Below are positions 17,536 to 26,216 of a stretch of 64,000 nucleotides of DNA, one piece after another. Positions within the stretch are counted from its first letter, which is position 1, and each line of letters starts with the position of its first letter. This stretch comes from Fictibacillus arsenicus. Its GTDB lineage: Bacteria; Bacillota; Bacilli; Bacillales; Fictibacillaceae. The notes beneath the pieces were generated by a model. It had not been told where the DNA came from and made no database searches. It was given only the letters and a program-made list of their open reading frames with translations. The translations under genes and the position numbers were made by a program. Where the stretch lies: the NCBI RefSeq assembly GCF_001642935.1, contig NZ_CP016761.1, positions 2,790,001-2,854,000 on the forward strand, read 5' to 3'.

Positions 17536-17596
17536 GATCAAATAACTCCTCCTTTAAATTTATGTACTTCCCTATTCATCTTAAAACATCGCAGAA

Positions 17597-17625
17597 GAAA
17601 AAGCTAACAAGATGTTAGCTTCCTT
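17597..17625 (-). terminator. Intrinsic terminator of ytfIJ
   Basis: AAGCTAACA/TGTTAGCTT stem with a TTTTTCTTC tail on the minus strand, a few bases after the ytfJ stop. Confidence 0.75.
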
Positions 17626-17627
17626 TT

Positions 17628-18092
17628 TTAAAACTCATTTGTTTGTGTGTTTGCAGACCCTTTTTGCTTATTTTTATTCATCAAATGCTGCAGCTTATCG
17701 ATAACGCCAGGAGCTAAGTCTAAAATTCTTTCATATAGATGCGTACTGTTGTCAAGGTGAATGGTTTTTATACCTGTATTGCTTACAACTAGGAATGCGA
17801 TTGGAGTAATTGAAACTCCGCCCCCGCTTCCTCCACCAAACGGCATTTCTTTTGAACCGTTCGAAGACCCTTGCTGAGAGCCTTGAGACCCTTGAGATGA
17901 TTGTTGAGATTCCTGCTGATTTCCGAATTCACTTCCTCCAGCTGCAAATCCAAACCCAACTTTTGAAACGGTAAGGATTACACTCCCGTCAGGAGTTTCA
18001 ACAGGGTCTCCGATAATTGTATTAACATCGATCATTTCTTTAAGATTTTCCATAGCGGTTTTCATTAAACCCTGGATTGGATGTTCACTCAT
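17628..18092 (-). CDS. ytfJ: Sporulation protein YtfJ (GerW family)
   Basis: A 154-residue GerW/YtfJ-family protein. The family core is at about residues 1-60 (HPIQGLMKTAMENLKEMID, IIGDPVETPDG, VSKVGFGFAAGGSEF) and about 95-140. Between them is a low-complexity Gln/Ser/Gly stretch followed by PFGGGSGGGVSITPIAFLVV. Homologues are forespore-expressed and needed for normal germination. The ATG follows GGAGGAG, which lies inside the last codons of ytfI, two bases upstream. Confidence 0.92.
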   Translation of the reverse strand: MSEHPIQGLMKTAMENLKEMIDVNTIIGDPVETPDGSVILTVSKVGFGFAAGGSEFGNQQESQQSSQGSQGSQQGSSNGSKEMPFGGGSGGGVSITPIAFLVVSNTGIKTIHLDNSTHLYERILDLAPGVIDKLQHLMNKNKQKGSANTQTNEF

Positions 18093-18094
18093 TT

Positions 18095-18766
18095 TTACAC
18101 TCCTCCAGTCATATATTCAGAATTTACGTGAGATGAACGTCTTGATTTCCGCCAAGACTTCAATATTTTTAACATAACGACAATAGCATGCCCGATTTTA
18201 AAAGAAACCATACAGGATAGCCTTGTTTCACTGTGCATTCCTTGAAAAACCGGAACTACAGAGATCGATGGCGTTCCTTTTAAAAGGAAAAAGGTATTGA
18301 TCAGCTGCAAGACGATCCCTTTAATTCCCCATACTGTTCCAGCTGCAATTGCTGATGATGAAGCCTCACCGAGACCTATAGCGCTATGCCATTCCAACTG
18401 AGAAACTTTTATCTTTTTTAAGAAGTATGCAATTATCCGATACAGGTTTTGAACATGTTTTAATGTTTTTTGAAACGATTCATACTGATTTTTTATTTGT
18501 TTAAATGAAATTTTCTTTTTCTTTTCTTTCTTCTGCCCCATACTCGTTTGCTTTTCTTCTCTTATCTTTACTGAATGGTCTTTTGCATCAATTTGGACAA
18601 TCGGTATATGCAATGTGTATCGAATAATCCGATACATACGCAGCGTAATCTGTATATCACTGTTGTCGTTGCGATGCACAAAATGAAGCGCTACATTCAG
18701 CGTTGAGAACATCAAAATAAGAAATAAAAATAAAAAAATTCCTAATATAATTAAAATCCATTCCAT
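18095..18766 (-). CDS. ytfI: DUF2953 membrane-anchored protein YtfI
   Basis: A 223-residue DUF2953 protein with one N-terminal membrane helix (about residues 2-22) and a basic linker rich in K (about 65-90). It is always found beside ytfJ and presumably acts with it in the spore. The C-terminal end contains the ribosome site for ytfJ. The SD before its own ATG is AAGGGAAGAG. In B. subtilis yteJ and sppA lie upstream; here the neighbour is nadK. Confidence 0.88.
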   Translation of the reverse strand: MEWILIILGIFLFLFLILMFSTLNVALHFVHRNDNSDIQITLRMYRIIRYTLHIPIVQIDAKDHSVKIREEKQTSMGQKKEKKKKISFKQIKNQYESFQKTLKHVQNLYRIIAYFLKKIKVSQLEWHSAIGLGEASSSAIAAGTVWGIKGIVLQLINTFFLLKGTPSISVVPVFQGMHSETRLSCMVSFKIGHAIVVMLKILKSWRKSRRSSHVNSEYMTGGV

Positions 18767-18804
18767 AAAAGCTCTTCCCTTCTGTTTTTCAGTATAGGCA
18801 AGCG

Positions 18805-18821
18805 ACGTTTAATCTAAACGT
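18805..18821. promoter_or_regulatory. Perfect palindrome between ytfI and NAD kinase
   Basis: ACGTTTA-ATC-TAAACGT, 7-bp arms with a 3-bp spacer, in the divergent intergenic region. It could be an operator; no known consensus is recognised. Confidence 0.35.
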
Positions 18822-18912
18822 AATGAGAATGTCTGATACAATGTAATAGGAATCAATAATTTAAGACCGAACACAATAACTGTGGAGAATCATTTAAAAG
18901 GAGGAATGGAAG

Positions 18913-19710
18913 ATGCCAGAAAGAAATAAGATTTTCTTTTTCTATAAAAGAGAAGAGTCTATTCTCGAAAAAGCTGAAGGATTAAAATCTTTAGCAGAAA
19001 GAGAAGGATTTGAAGTTGTGGAAAATGAAAAGGAAGCCAACATTATTGCAAGTATAGGCGGTGACGGATCGTTTTTGCAGGCAGTACGCAAAACGGGTTT
19101 TAGAGAAGATTGTTTATATGTGGGAGTAAGTACACTGGATTCGGAATTTTATTGTGACTTTCATGTCGACGATCAAGCTGGGATGATCGAAGCAATGAAA
19201 AACGAACAGATCGAAGTTCGTAAGTATCCGGCACTTTCCGTTACGATAGATGGACAAGGTTCTTTTTATTGCCTGAACGAATGTTCACTTCGTTCTTCTA
19301 TTATTAGAACACTTGAAATCGATGTTTTTATTGATGATCTTTATTTTGAAACTTTCCGCGGAGACGGTTTAATCATATCCACGCCTACTGGAAGTACAGC
19401 TTATAATAAATCAGTCAACGGTGCAGTGGTTGATCCAATGCTAGCATGCTATCAGATCAGTGAGCTTGCTTCTTTAAACAATAATCAGTATCGTACGCTC
19501 GGTTCATCATTTATTTTGAGTGATAACCGAAAAATGTCCTTAAAGATCAAACATGATAACAGCCATTATCCGATTATCGGAATGGATAACGAAGCGATGA
19601 GTATTAAACATTGCGAGAGCCTGAGTTTTGAAATTACAGAGAAAAGAATTAAAACGGTAAAACTAAAAGATAATTCATTCTGGCATAAAGTGAAAAGAAG
19701 CTTTTTGTAG
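18913..19710 (+). CDS. ppnKB: NAD kinase (second type, NadF/PpnKB)
   Basis: Phosphorylates NAD to NADP using ATP or polyphosphate. 265 residues. The nucleotide loop SIGGDGSFLQAV is near residue 48, NECSLRSSII is in the family core and the STPTGSTAYNKSVNGAVV signature is near 155. The ATG follows AAAAGGAGGAATGGAAG. Firmicutes carry two NAD kinases; this is the ytdI position, next to ytcJ. A strong terminator follows. Confidence 0.94.
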   Translation: MPERNKIFFFYKREESILEKAEGLKSLAEREGFEVVENEKEANIIASIGGDGSFLQAVRKTGFREDCLYVGVSTLDSEFYCDFHVDDQAGMIEAMKNEQIEVRKYPALSVTIDGQGSFYCLNECSLRSSIIRTLEIDVFIDDLYFETFRGDGLIISTPTGSTAYNKSVNGAVVDPMLACYQISELASLNNNQYRTLGSSFILSDNRKMSLKIKHDNSHYPIIGMDNEAMSIKHCESLSFEITEKRIKTVKLKDNSFWHKVKRSFL

Positions 19711-19745
19711 AGGTCTAAACGAGTTCGTTTAAGTTTAATAACATG

Positions 19746-19782
19746 AAAAAAGCAGGTTTCCGTCTGGGAACCTGCTTTTTTT
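19746..19782 (+). terminator. Intrinsic terminator of NAD kinase
   Basis: AAAAGCAGGTTTCC and GGAACCTGCTTTTTTT arms with a five-base loop, 36 bases after the stop. Confidence 0.88.
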
Positions 19783-19889
19783 AATCTGATATATATAGCT
19801 TATCCATGTGCAAAATTGAACTTATGAGCCTTCAAATGAATTTATAGGCTTTTCGACAATGTTAGCTTTCTATTCTTAGTAAAAGAACT

Positions 19890-19915
19890 ACAGCCTGCAT
19901 TGTTATGCAGGCTGT
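19890..19915 (-). terminator. Hairpin after ytcJ
   Basis: ACAGCCTGCAT/ATGCAGGCTGT stem, just downstream of the ytcJ stop. The minus-strand tail AGTTCTTTT is only a partial T run. Confidence 0.65.
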
Positions 19916-19918
19916 TTC

Positions 19919-21526
19919 TTATTCTGATCTTACTTTATTATCGGATTGGCAGAATGCGATCTCACCTTCTACTATTGTGTAAACTACTTCAGCTTTCAGT
20001 AACTCATCAATAGGCACAGTAAACAAATCACGGTCATAAACCGTAAAATCTGCGGCATAGCCTTCTTTAATATATCCTCTAAAATGCTCTTGCTGTATAG
20101 CTGCAGCACTTCCATAAGTGTATAGACCGATCGCTTCATGTCTCGTAAGCTTTTGCTCTGGAACATATCCTTCATGGTCTTCTCCAGGCTTTCTTCGTGC
20201 ATTTGCTGCATAAATACCCAGTAGCGGATCAACTGGTTCTATTGGGGCATCTGATCCTCCCGCACAAATAATACCCTCATCCAATAAGGTTCTAAAAGCA
20301 TAAGCATACGGAATCCGTTCTGTACCGAGACGCTCAATCAGCCATGGGAAGTCCGATGCTACAAAACCTGGCTGAACATCTAAAATAACGGATAGCTTTT
20401 TTATCTCTTCAATCAAAAACTCTGATACTAAACCTGCATGAATTAAACGGTCTCTGCCACCAAGAGGCGGACATTTTTTAATCGTTTCAATCGTTTTCTG
20501 CAGAGCCATATCACCAATGGTATGAACGGCGATATTCATGTTTTCTTTTCGTGCTTTTTGAATCAGGTTTAATAGTTCATCGTCTTCGTGAATATAAACA
20601 CCAGAGGTTTCGGGAGCATCATTATATGGATGAGAAAGCCATGCTGTCCGTCCTCCAAAAGCTCCATCCCCGAAAATTTTCATGGCACCATATTCTACAA
20701 ATGGCAGCTGATAATTTTGTTTAACCTTCTTAAAATCATCAAGTGCCTCATGATGAACGAGTAAATGAGCTTTAAATTTCACATGATCTTCTTCAAAAAC
20801 CTTTTTGTAAGCTTTTAATGGCCTTTCAACATATCCATAATAACTAAGATCCTCTGTATGGCCACCGGTTAATCCTAAAGAGAGCAAGTATTCAACGGAT
20901 GTTTTTAATGCTTTGTTCAAATATTCCTGTGAAACCTCCGGAACTGCTTTTTTTACTAGGTCAGCCGCACTGTCATGCAATAAACCAGTAGGTTCCCCGT
21001 CAGCATCCCTTTTAATAATACCGCCAGCAGGATCAGGTGTTTCACTCGTAATACCAGCTAACTCAAGAGCTTTTGAATTTGCTAAAAATGCATGACGGCA
21101 CACTCTTGATAATAAAACCGGACGACCATCAGAAATGGCATCTAATTCGTGCTTGTGAAAAATTTTCCGGTCAATAAAATTGTTCTCGTTCCATCCCTCG
21201 CCAAGCAGCCACTCATCTTTACCCAAAGTTTGCGCTTTTTCTTTAAGCGCTTTTTCCATTTCTTCTGCAGAAGTCATTTCTGAGAGATCTAACCTTATAA
21301 GCTTTTCACCATGACCAATGAGATGCAGATGACTGTCAACAAATCCGGGAAACATCACATTGCCTTCCAAATCAACAGTACGAGTAATTTCACTGCCATA
21401 CAAAACATGCAGCTCATTTTTAGTTCCCGTTTTTTCAATCTTCCCTTCCTTTACAAATACTGCCTCACATTGATCACCTTCACTGACCATCGTATATATT
21501 TTTCCGTTGTGAAACAAAGTCCCCAC
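19919..21526 (-). CDS. ytcJ: YtcJ-like amidohydrolase
   Basis: A 535-residue metal-dependent amidohydrolase of the YtcJ/NfdA group. The HxH metal motif is GFVDSHLHLIGHGE near residue 60, further ligands lie in NIAVHTIGDMALQ and RLIHAGLV, and the final catalytic Asp lies in CAGGSDAPIEPVDP. The substrate is unknown. The start is GTG at 21526, seven bases after AAGGTGG; the upstream in-frame ATG has no ribosome site and would add 22 unlikely residues. Downstream of ytcI, as in B. subtilis. Confidence 0.9.
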   Translation of the reverse strand: MGTLFHNGKIYTMVSEGDQCEAVFVKEGKIEKTGTKNELHVLYGSEITRTVDLEGNVMFPGFVDSHLHLIGHGEKLIRLDLSEMTSAEEMEKALKEKAQTLGKDEWLLGEGWNENNFIDRKIFHKHELDAISDGRPVLLSRVCRHAFLANSKALELAGITSETPDPAGGIIKRDADGEPTGLLHDSAADLVKKAVPEVSQEYLNKALKTSVEYLLSLGLTGGHTEDLSYYGYVERPLKAYKKVFEEDHVKFKAHLLVHHEALDDFKKVKQNYQLPFVEYGAMKIFGDGAFGGRTAWLSHPYNDAPETSGVYIHEDDELLNLIQKARKENMNIAVHTIGDMALQKTIETIKKCPPLGGRDRLIHAGLVSEFLIEEIKKLSVILDVQPGFVASDFPWLIERLGTERIPYAYAFRTLLDEGIICAGGSDAPIEPVDPLLGIYAANARRKPGEDHEGYVPEQKLTRHEAIGLYTYGSAAAIQQEHFRGYIKEGYAADFTVYDRDLFTVPIDELLKAEVVYTIVEGEIAFCQSDNKVRSE

Positions 21527-21579
21527 TATACTACCACCTTTGTACATTTGCTTTTTTGTATTATAACGGTTTTCAGAAT

Positions 21580-21606
21580 AAAAAGCAGACAAAAGCCTGC
21601 TTTTTT
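21580..21606 (-). terminator. Intrinsic terminator of ytcI
   Basis: AAAAAGCAG/CTGCTTTTTT stem with T runs on the minus strand between ytcI and ytcJ, so the two are probably separate transcripts. Confidence 0.75.
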
Positions 21607-21611
21607 CAACC

Positions 21612-23186
21612 TTATCTCGTTTTCGATGCTTCTAACTGACGAAGCTCGATGCGCCGGATCTTTCCTGATGTCGTTTTTGGAAGATCGCTCACATACTCAA
21701 TCAAGCGGGGATATTTATAAGGTGCTGTCAGTTGTTTAACATGTTCCTGCAATTCTGGTGTTAATGCTTCTTTACTCGCTGATTCATCTCTTAATACTAC
21801 AAATGCTTTTACAATATGTCCTCTAATTTCATCTGGACTTGCCACAACAGCACACTCTTTTACCGCTGGGTGCTTTACAAGGGCATCCTCCACTTCAAAT
21901 GGACCAATCGTATAGCCTGATGAAATAATGATGTCATCTCCTCTTCCTTCAAACCAGAAATACCCGTCATCATCTTTCTTCGCTTTATCGCCTGTAACGT
22001 AATAATCTCCTCTAAAAGCCATCAACGTTCGATCCTGATCTTTATAATACTCTTTAAATAGTGCAGGGCAATTTTTGTGAACCGCAATATCACCGACTTC
22101 ACCAGCCTTTACTGGAACACCATTCTCATCAATGATCTCAACATCATTTCCTGGTGTTGGTTTCCCCATAGATCCAGGCTTAATTTCCATACCTTCCATA
22201 GTTCCAACCAGCAAAGTATTTTCCGTTTGGCCATATCCGTCACGGACTTTAACATGGAAATACTTTTCAAACGTATCAATTACTTCTCTATTTAAAGGTT
22301 CTCCTGCGGAAACAGCACTTCTTAAATGCGGTAAACGATACTGATCGAGATTGTCCACTTTTGCCATTAATCGATATTCTGTCGGGGTGCAGCATAAAAC
22401 AGAAATCTGTTCATTCTCTAGCAGAGCTAAATATTTTTGAGGATCAAACTTCCCCTGATAAACGAATCCTGCAGCTCCTGTACCCAAAGTGGAAAGAAAT
22501 GGGCTCCAAATCCACTTTTGCCAGCCAGGTCCTGCCGTAGCCCATACTTTATCGTTCTCGGAAATATTTAACCAGCTTTTAGCTGCAGTACGGATATGTG
22601 CATATGCCCATCCATGTGTATGTACAACACCTTTAGGCTGTCCAGTTGTTCCTGATGTGTAGGATAGAAATGCCATATCATCCTTTGAAGTTTTTGGCGC
22701 CTTATAGGAAACGCTTACATTCTCTGTTATTGCATTTAAACTTAACCAATTTTCCGTGTCACCGTTAGTGCTTATTTTGTATGTAAGAGTCGGAAGAGCG
22801 TCTTTTATTTCGTTTACCTGTTCTGTGTACTGATGGTCTGCAATAATTGCTTTTGCTTCACTATGCTGAACACGGTAGCTCAAGTCTTTAGCTCTAAGCA
22901 TTTCGGAACAAGGAATAACTGTGATACCTGCTTTTAAACACGCGATATAAACAGCGTACGTTTCAATTAATCGCGGCATAATAACAAGAACTCGATCTCC
23001 CTTACCTAAACCCAATTCCTCAAGTGAATTAGCAATTTGGTTTGATCGTTCTATTAACTTTTTATAGGTTATGGTTTGTTTTTCATTGTCTTCGTTCATC
23101 CAGATTAGAGCCGTTTTTTCGGGGTTCTCTGCGTATTTTTCAATTTCCATTGTTAAATTGTAGATACTTGGAGCTGCCAAGTTCAT
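21612..23186 (-). CDS. ytcI: Acyl-CoA synthetase YtcI (acetyl-CoA-synthetase-like)
   Basis: A 524-residue ANL-superfamily enzyme that activates a short-chain or branched acid to its CoA ester. The AMP-binding motif SYTSGTTGQPKGVVHTH is near residue 170, the DGYGQTENTLLV block near 320 and the DDIIISSGYTIGPFEVE hinge near 420. The catalytic lysine lies in LPKTTSGKIRR near the C-terminus. The ATG at 23186 follows AAAGGGTGG. It resembles medium or branched-chain acyl-CoA synthetases more than AcsA, whose true copy is at 38496. Confidence 0.9.
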   Translation of the reverse strand: MNLAAPSIYNLTMEIEKYAENPEKTALIWMNEDNEKQTITYKKLIERSNQIANSLEELGLGKGDRVLVIMPRLIETYAVYIACLKAGITVIPCSEMLRAKDLSYRVQHSEAKAIIADHQYTEQVNEIKDALPTLTYKISTNGDTENWLSLNAITENVSVSYKAPKTSKDDMAFLSYTSGTTGQPKGVVHTHGWAYAHIRTAAKSWLNISENDKVWATAGPGWQKWIWSPFLSTLGTGAAGFVYQGKFDPQKYLALLENEQISVLCCTPTEYRLMAKVDNLDQYRLPHLRSAVSAGEPLNREVIDTFEKYFHVKVRDGYGQTENTLLVGTMEGMEIKPGSMGKPTPGNDVEIIDENGVPVKAGEVGDIAVHKNCPALFKEYYKDQDRTLMAFRGDYYVTGDKAKKDDDGYFWFEGRGDDIIISSGYTIGPFEVEDALVKHPAVKECAVVASPDEIRGHIVKAFVVLRDESASKEALTPELQEHVKQLTAPYKYPRLIEYVSDLPKTTSGKIRRIELRQLEASKTR

Positions 23187-23291
23187 TTCAACATCCACCC
23201 TTTCGTATACCTCATAGTTGACTACAATTAACATTATAATATATTTTAGAAAATTTTTAAAATTTAGTCAGCGGATAAGGACATATTAAAA

Positions 23292-23312
23292 GGAGCGGGG
23301 ACAACCCGCTCC
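23292..23312 (-). terminator. Intrinsic terminator of the SASP gene
   Basis: GGAGCGGG/CCCGCTCC stem with a five-base loop and TTTTAAT on the minus strand, 17 bases after the stop. Confidence 0.85.
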
Positions 23313-23328
23313 GTTAGCCATTTATTAT

Positions 23329-23517
23329 TTACTTTGTGAATCCACCTAGAGCTTGAGCTACTAGACGCTTAGTGATTTCTCCACCTACAGATCCGTTAGC
23401 GCGAGAAGTTGAATCTGGTCCAAGGTTTACACCGAATTCAGAAGCGATTTCATATTTCATTTGGTCAACAGCTTGTTGTGCACCTGGCACTACTAATTGG
23501 TTGCTTTGGTTTGCCAT
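23329..23517 (-). CDS. sspA: Small acid-soluble spore protein, alpha/beta type
   Basis: A 62-residue DNA-binding spore protein that coats and protects DNA in the dormant spore and supplies amino acids on germination. The family signatures are both clear: [19 protein letters not shown], containing the GPR protease site (EFGVN), and the C-terminal [15 protein letters not shown]. The ATG follows GAAGGAGGTG. I could not place a convincing sigma-G promoter. Position between ytcI and thiI matches B. subtilis sspA. Confidence 0.96.
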   Translation of the reverse strand: MANQSNQLVVPGAQQAVDQMKYEIASEFGVNLGPDSTSRANGSVGGEITKRLVAQALGGFTK

Positions 23518-23653
23518 TTTGTTTCACCTCCTTCGTACTAATAATGTGTGACGAAATGGCCGTTTCAATTCTTGGAAATTGTTGTGTGTATTGCCATTTC
23601 ACAAGGTTTTGTCTCTTTCTTACCGTTCAATTAGTAACGTAAGTCGAATAATA

Positions 23654-23681
23654 AAAGCCTGCACAAAAATGTGCAGGCTTT
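23654..23681 (-). terminator. Intrinsic terminator of thiI
   Basis: AAAGCCTGCACA/TGTGCAGGCTTT perfect 12-bp stem with a T run on the minus strand, four bases from the thiI stop. Confidence 0.88.
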
Positions 23682-23685
23682 ACAA

Positions 23686-24897
23686 TTAAAACAGATCTTC
23701 AAACGTATTTTCTGTTGTTTTGCCTTCTTCAAGGATAATGGTTTCAACATTTCGAACCGCTTCTTCTATCAATTCTTCCAAATTCTCAATATTTTTTTCG
23801 AACCATATCGCCTTATCACGCTTCGGCTTAGTTTTTGGAGCAGATGGCAAGAAGATTGTACAACAATCTTCATATGGACGAATTGAGATATCATAAGTTC
23901 CGATTTTATGGGAGATATTCATAATTTCCTGCTTGTCCATTGTGATAACCGGGCGCAGAATAGGCATGTTTGTTACTTCGTTTATAGCATACATGCTGTG
24001 CATCGTCTGGCTGGCTACTTGTCCAAGATTTTCTCCGTTTGCAATTGCCATTGCATGGTTGCTTTCAGCAAGCTTTTCCGTTATTCTCAGCATTACACGT
24101 CTCATGATGGTCATGCTGTAGCTTGCTGGAATCTTATCTTTTATCGTTTGCTGTATCGTTGTAAACGGAACGATATGGAGCTTGATCTTCCCTCCGCTAT
24201 AGCGTGTCAGTTCCTGTGTTAGATCAACAACTTTTTGTTTAGCGCGTTCGCTTGTAAATGGAGGGCTGTGAAAATGAACACCTTCTATACGGACTCCGCG
24301 TTTCATTGTTAGATATCCTGCAACAGGACTGTCAATTCCGCCAGAAAGCATGAGCATTGCTTTTCCGCCAACACCTATCGGCAGTCCGCCAGCTCCCTCA
24401 TATGTCTGGCAGCTGATATACGTCCCTGTATCTTTAACTTCTACTTTCACATTTACATCAGGATGATGAACATCAACTGTAAGACCATCTGTATGCTCTA
24501 AAAGGTAGCCCCCCACTTCGCGGTTAAGCTGCATGGAGTTTACAGGAAAAGATTTTAATGAACGCTTTCCCGTTACTTTAAAAGTCCCTTTTTGAACCAT
24601 CGCTTCTTTGAGTGCAAGTAAAGCTGCTTTTTGGATTTCTGCTAACTCATTTTCCGCTCTAAGTGCAAGGCTGATCGAGTGAATACCAAAGATGTCCTGA
24701 AGTGCCTTTACAACAGGCTCATGCGGCTCGCCATTCAATTCAACAACGATTCGGTCAAATAATTTAGCCATTTTTAGCTTGTCATATTGACGAAGCTTTC
24801 TTTTTACAGTGACAAATAATTGAGATTCGAAATGTCTTCTGTTTTTCCCTTTTAGAGATAATTCTCCATAGCGTACAACTAAATGATCATAAAGCAT
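23686..24897 (-). CDS. thiI: tRNA 4-thiouridine sulfurtransferase ThiI
   Basis: Adenylates U8 of tRNA and transfers sulfur to make 4-thiouridine, a near-UV sensor. 403 residues: N-terminal ferredoxin-like domain (1-60), THUMP domain (about 60-165) and PP-loop SGGIDS at residues 185-190. As in other Bacillus ThiI there is no C-terminal rhodanese domain, so sulfur must come straight from the partner desulfurase encoded upstream. The ATG follows GAGGTAATATAA, five bases after the desulfurase stop. Confidence 0.95.
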   Translation of the reverse strand: MLYDHLVVRYGELSLKGKNRRHFESQLFVTVKRKLRQYDKLKMAKLFDRIVVELNGEPHEPVVKALQDIFGIHSISLALRAENELAEIQKAALLALKEAMVQKGTFKVTGKRSLKSFPVNSMQLNREVGGYLLEHTDGLTVDVHHPDVNVKVEVKDTGTYISCQTYEGAGGLPIGVGGKAMLMLSGGIDSPVAGYLTMKRGVRIEGVHFHSPPFTSERAKQKVVDLTQELTRYSGGKIKLHIVPFTTIQQTIKDKIPASYSMTIMRRVMLRITEKLAESNHAMAIANGENLGQVASQTMHSMYAINEVTNMPILRPVITMDKQEIMNISHKIGTYDISIRPYEDCCTIFLPSAPKTKPKRDKAIWFEKNIENLEELIEEAVRNVETIILEEGKTTENTFEDLF

Positions 24898-24902
24898 TTA
24901 TA

Positions 24903-26045
24903 TTACCTCATTACCTTTTTAAAATTTAAAATCTCTTCTTCTAATGCGATTAACGTGCTTTTAGCCTCTTCGACTGTGTTGTCATAAGATGTGCTGATCC
25001 GAATTGCTGTAGAAGCGCGTTGTTCACCAAGGCCCATTTCCAATAGGATCCTGCTCGCGCCTCCTTGTTTAGAAGAACATGCAGAACGTGTCGAAACAAA
25101 TATATCTCTTTTATCAAGAGCGTGAATCAATACCTCTGGTTTAATGCCCTCTACAGAAAAATTAACGATATGAGGAGCTGAATAGTTCTCTGGCGTATTG
25201 AGCTCTACACTCTCTATTTTTTTCAATCCTTCTGTAAATACTTGCTTTACTGCCAGCATCTTTTCTTTTTTGATGCGCATCTCATCCAATGTTAACCGCA
25301 AAGCCTTTGCCATGGAAGCAATTCCAGCCACATTTTCTGTTCCTGCACGCTTTCGATACTCCTGTTCACCGCCTGTAAATAAGGCAGAAAGAGTTACACC
25401 GTTTTTTACATATAGCAAACCGGTTCCTTTCAAGCCATGTATCTTATGAGCAGATAAGGTACAAAGGTCTATTCCCCATTCTCTTAGCTGCAGAGGAACT
25501 TTCCCGATTCCTTGAACATTGTCGACATGAAAAAAGATCTTTTTGTGATCTTTTAGAATCTCACCGATTTCTTTTATAGGCTGAATCGTTCCTGTCTCAT
25601 TATTTACATGCAGCATCGAAACAAGAACCGTATCAGGGCGTAATGCCCGCTTTAAATCTTCTAATGAAGTCATTCCTGCCTCATTCACTGGCAAATAAGT
25701 AACTTCAAATCCCTGTGTCTCTAAATATTGAAACGACTCATAAGATGAAGCATGTTCTACAGCTGTAGTAATTAAGTGTTTCCCGCGATTTTGGTGCTGG
25801 TATGCAATTCCTTTTATTGCTATATTGTTACCCTCAGTTCCACCTGAAGTAAAAACTATTTCAGATGACGTGACAGCTAACAAATCAGCAATTGACTTCC
25901 TTGCTGCTATTAGCAGCTTCTCTGCTTCTCCACCTTTAGAATGAAGTGAAGATGGATTAGCAAAATATTTTTGAGAAACCGTAATAAATGTATCAAGTAC
26001 TTCCTTATATGGCTTAGTTGTAGCACTATTATCGAGATAAATCAT
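24903..26045 (-). CDS. nifZ: Cysteine desulfurase (NifS/IscS family, ThiI partner)
   Basis: A 380-residue PLP enzyme that takes sulfur from cysteine as a persulfide. PLP lysine is Lys201 in LSAHKIHGLKGTG, the cofactor His in TTAVEHASS, and the persulfide Cys323 in VSTRSACSSKQGG. It forms an operon with thiI, which marks it as the dedicated desulfurase for s4U (NifZ in B. subtilis) rather than the general Fe-S enzyme. The ATG at 26045 follows GGAGG by eight bases; the TTG 15 bases earlier overlaps that site. Confidence 0.93.
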   Translation of the reverse strand: MIYLDNSATTKPYKEVLDTFITVSQKYFANPSSLHSKGGEAEKLLIAARKSIADLLAVTSSEIVFTSGGTEGNNIAIKGIAYQHQNRGKHLITTAVEHASSYESFQYLETQGFEVTYLPVNEAGMTSLEDLKRALRPDTVLVSMLHVNNETGTIQPIKEIGEILKDHKKIFFHVDNVQGIGKVPLQLREWGIDLCTLSAHKIHGLKGTGLLYVKNGVTLSALFTGGEQEYRKRAGTENVAGIASMAKALRLTLDEMRIKKEKMLAVKQVFTEGLKKIESVELNTPENYSAPHIVNFSVEGIKPEVLIHALDKRDIFVSTRSACSSKQGGASRILLEMGLGEQRASTAIRISTSYDNTVEEAKSTLIALEEEILNFKKVMR

Positions 26046-26183
26046 CGTTGAATCCTCCAATTAAAACATACCGTCCACAAATGCACATTACAATATCATA
26101 TCACAATTCAAATGCCGTGGCATCTATGCAATATCTACTAAATAGTCTTTGCAAGAAGGTGAAATTCACTCTTTTACAACAGT

Positions 26184-26215
26184 AAAAAAACTGCAGGAAA
26201 TAGATCCTGACAGTT
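26184..26215 (-). terminator. Intrinsic terminator of ezrA
   Basis: Bulged stem ACTG-CAGGA/TCCTG-CAGT followed by T7 on the minus strand; it abuts the ezrA stop. Confidence 0.7.
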
Positions 26216-26216
26216 C

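Noticed and set aside
23518-23640. Sigma-G promoter for sspA
   Set aside because: CATTATTA lies too close to the ribosome site and no good -35 is at the right distance.
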